DNA from: JACJXF01 sp964349045
Lineage (GTDB): Bacteria > Bacteroidota > Bacteroidia > Bacteroidales > GCA-2748055
Length of the DNA: 50,956 nt
Direction: 5' to 3'
NCBI GenBank assembly: GCA_964349045.1
Contig: CAYGFI010000015.1
Coordinates: 1 to 50,956, forward strand
The first letter of the stretch is position 1, and each line of letters starts with the position of its first letter. Below are positions 50,198 through 50,956 of this stretch, piece by piece. The translations under genes and the position numbers were made by a program. Below the pieces are notes generated by a model, which ran no database searches, was not told the origin of the DNA, and worked only from the letters and a program-made list of their open reading frames with translations.

Positions 50198-50956
50198 CTA
50201 TCCTCCCTGAATATCCATTTCATCTATAAGGTAGCCGGCACCGGCATACTTATCGATAATGAACAGGATATACCTGATATCAACCGCGATATTCCTGCAG
50301 ATGGATACATCGTAGTAGATATCGCTCATGGTACCTTCCCAGTTGCGGTCGAAGTTAATGCCAATAAGCTGACCATCAGCATTTAAAATCGGGCTACCGG
50401 AGTTTCCTCCTGAAGTATGATTTGAGGCAATAAAGCAAACGGGGACTTCTCCATTCTCATCGGTCCAGGGGCCAAAGTCCTTATTCGTATATAAATCAAT
50501 CAAAGGTTCAGGAACAAAATAATTTATGGAGTCGGAACTGTATTTTTCCATGATTCCGGAAAGGCTGGTTGCATAGTCGTAAATTACTCCGTCTGCCGGC
50601 TTGTAGCCTTCGACTTTGCCATAGGTGACACGCATAGTAAAATTTGCATCGGGGTAAAAAACTTTTTCATTCTGCATCTCTCTCAAACCGGATAAATAGG
50701 TGCGATAAAGTATCTGCATTTCATTATTCAACAGACCATAATTAGGGATGATTTGCAGATTGTAGATATCGGCATAAGACTTGTACATTTCGATTACCGG
50801 GTCTTTCAGAACGCGGTTATTAATTTTTTCGCTGTTTTCCGGAAATTGGTCTAACAGGGAATAAAGGATTTCCTTATTGCAAAATATTGATTTCTCGTAA
50901 GTTACCGATGCGTACTTATTAAAATCCCCCTTATATTTCTTTAGAATATTCTGGAA
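50198..50956 (-). CDS. S46 dipeptidyl-peptidase, DPP11-like (C-terminal part; 5' end outside window)
   Basis: The frame is open from the window edge, giving about 252 residues of the C-terminal part. The catalytic serine is in SGGNSGSPILNADGQLIG, and 18 residues after it comes Arg (INFDRNWEG). In S46 enzymes this position is Gly in DPP7 and Arg (Arg673) in DPP11, where it selects Asp/Glu at P1. The product is periplasmic and removes dipeptides from extracellular protein. The C-terminus ends YLIDEMDIQGG. Confidence 0.92.
   Translation of the reverse strand, partial: FQNILKKYKGDFNKYASVTYEKSIFCNKEILYSLLDQFPENSEKINNRVLKDPVIEMYKSYADIYNLQIIPNYGLLNNEMQILYRTYLSGLREMQNEKVFYPDANFTMRVTYGKVEGYKPADGVIYDYATSLSGIMEKYSSDSINYFVPEPLIDLYTNKDFGPWTDENGEVPVCFIASNHTSGGNSGSPILNADGQLIGINFDRNWEGTMSDIYYDVSICRNIAVDIRYILFIIDKYAGAGYLIDEMDIQGG

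Noticed and set aside
49981..50223. 80-codon frame through the 7-base repeat
   Set aside because: Encodes only a repeated RLPSPVS-type string from the tandem repeat.
1..50956. tRNA, rRNA, CRISPR or intact IS element
   Set aside because: No tRNA T-loop/cloverleaf strings in intergenic DNA, no regularly spaced repeats, no transposase frame found on reading; the only tandem array (50053-50115) has no spacers.

Overview
The window looks like an anaerobic, hydrogen-metabolising member of the Bacteroidota (probably Bacteroidales-like). The reasons are the gene order sigma54 activator-lptE-TPR protein-secG-groES-groEL, a type IX secretion C-terminal domain, SusC-era style TonB receptors with carboxypeptidase-like N-termini, an S46 dipeptidyl-peptidase, and many promoters of the Bacteroidota form TTTG-N19-21-TAnnTTTG instead of -35/-10 boxes. 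All function calls are from reading motifs; no database search was run.

Layout. 0-6.5 kb: chaperonins (groEL, groES, with a sigma54-type promoter in front), secG, a TPR protein, lptE, a sigma54 activator, then kdsB. 6.6-12.1 kb: an unknown exported protein, a DUF4143-type ATPase flanked by a duplicated piece of metY leader, and metY under a SAM-I riboswitch. 12.1-14.8 kb: a TonB receptor in one operon with a TM1266-family hydrogenase-associated regulator. 15-22.8 kb: a T9SS cargo protein, PEP carboxylase, an ABC importer of the NMT1/SsuABC type, and ribF.

22.9-40.7 kb is a hydrogenase island. Locus 1 (minus strand, 31.2 to 22.9 kb) runs hydC-hydB-hydA-hydrogenase-like sensor kinase-receiver-receiver/kinase-rex. 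Divergent from it (31.6-34.9 kb, plus) are a small 2Fe-2S protein, a second hydrogenase-like sensor with a PAS domain and no H-cluster ligands left, and a SpoIIE-type PP2C phosphatase. A toxin-antitoxin pair and an MNT nucleotidyltransferase sit between. Locus 2 (minus, 40.7 to 36.2 kb) is a canonical NAD-linked (bifurcating-type) hydrogenase hydD-like/hydB/hydA/hydC. Eighteen-base palindromes of the Rex type (TTGTTA-N6-TAACAA) lie at both hydrogenase promoters and, with one mismatch, on the TM1266/TonB promoter, so the rex gene in the island probably controls all three by NADH/NAD ratio.

41.3-45.3 kb: glycerol use (glpF, glpK, glpD), which produces the reducing equivalents a NADH/ferredoxin hydrogenase can discharge. 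45.6-47.3 kb: a BlaI repressor and M56 membrane peptidase fused to a TonB C-terminal domain, with three phased operator half-sites. 47.3-50 kb: an ORF6N-domain pseudogene, a second TonB receptor and nikR with all four nickel ligands; identical spaced GTGTTAC pairs stand in front of both genes. 50.2 kb to the end: the C-terminal part of an S46 peptidase with the Arg that marks DPP11-type acidic specificity.

No rRNA, tRNA, CRISPR array or intact insertion sequence was seen.
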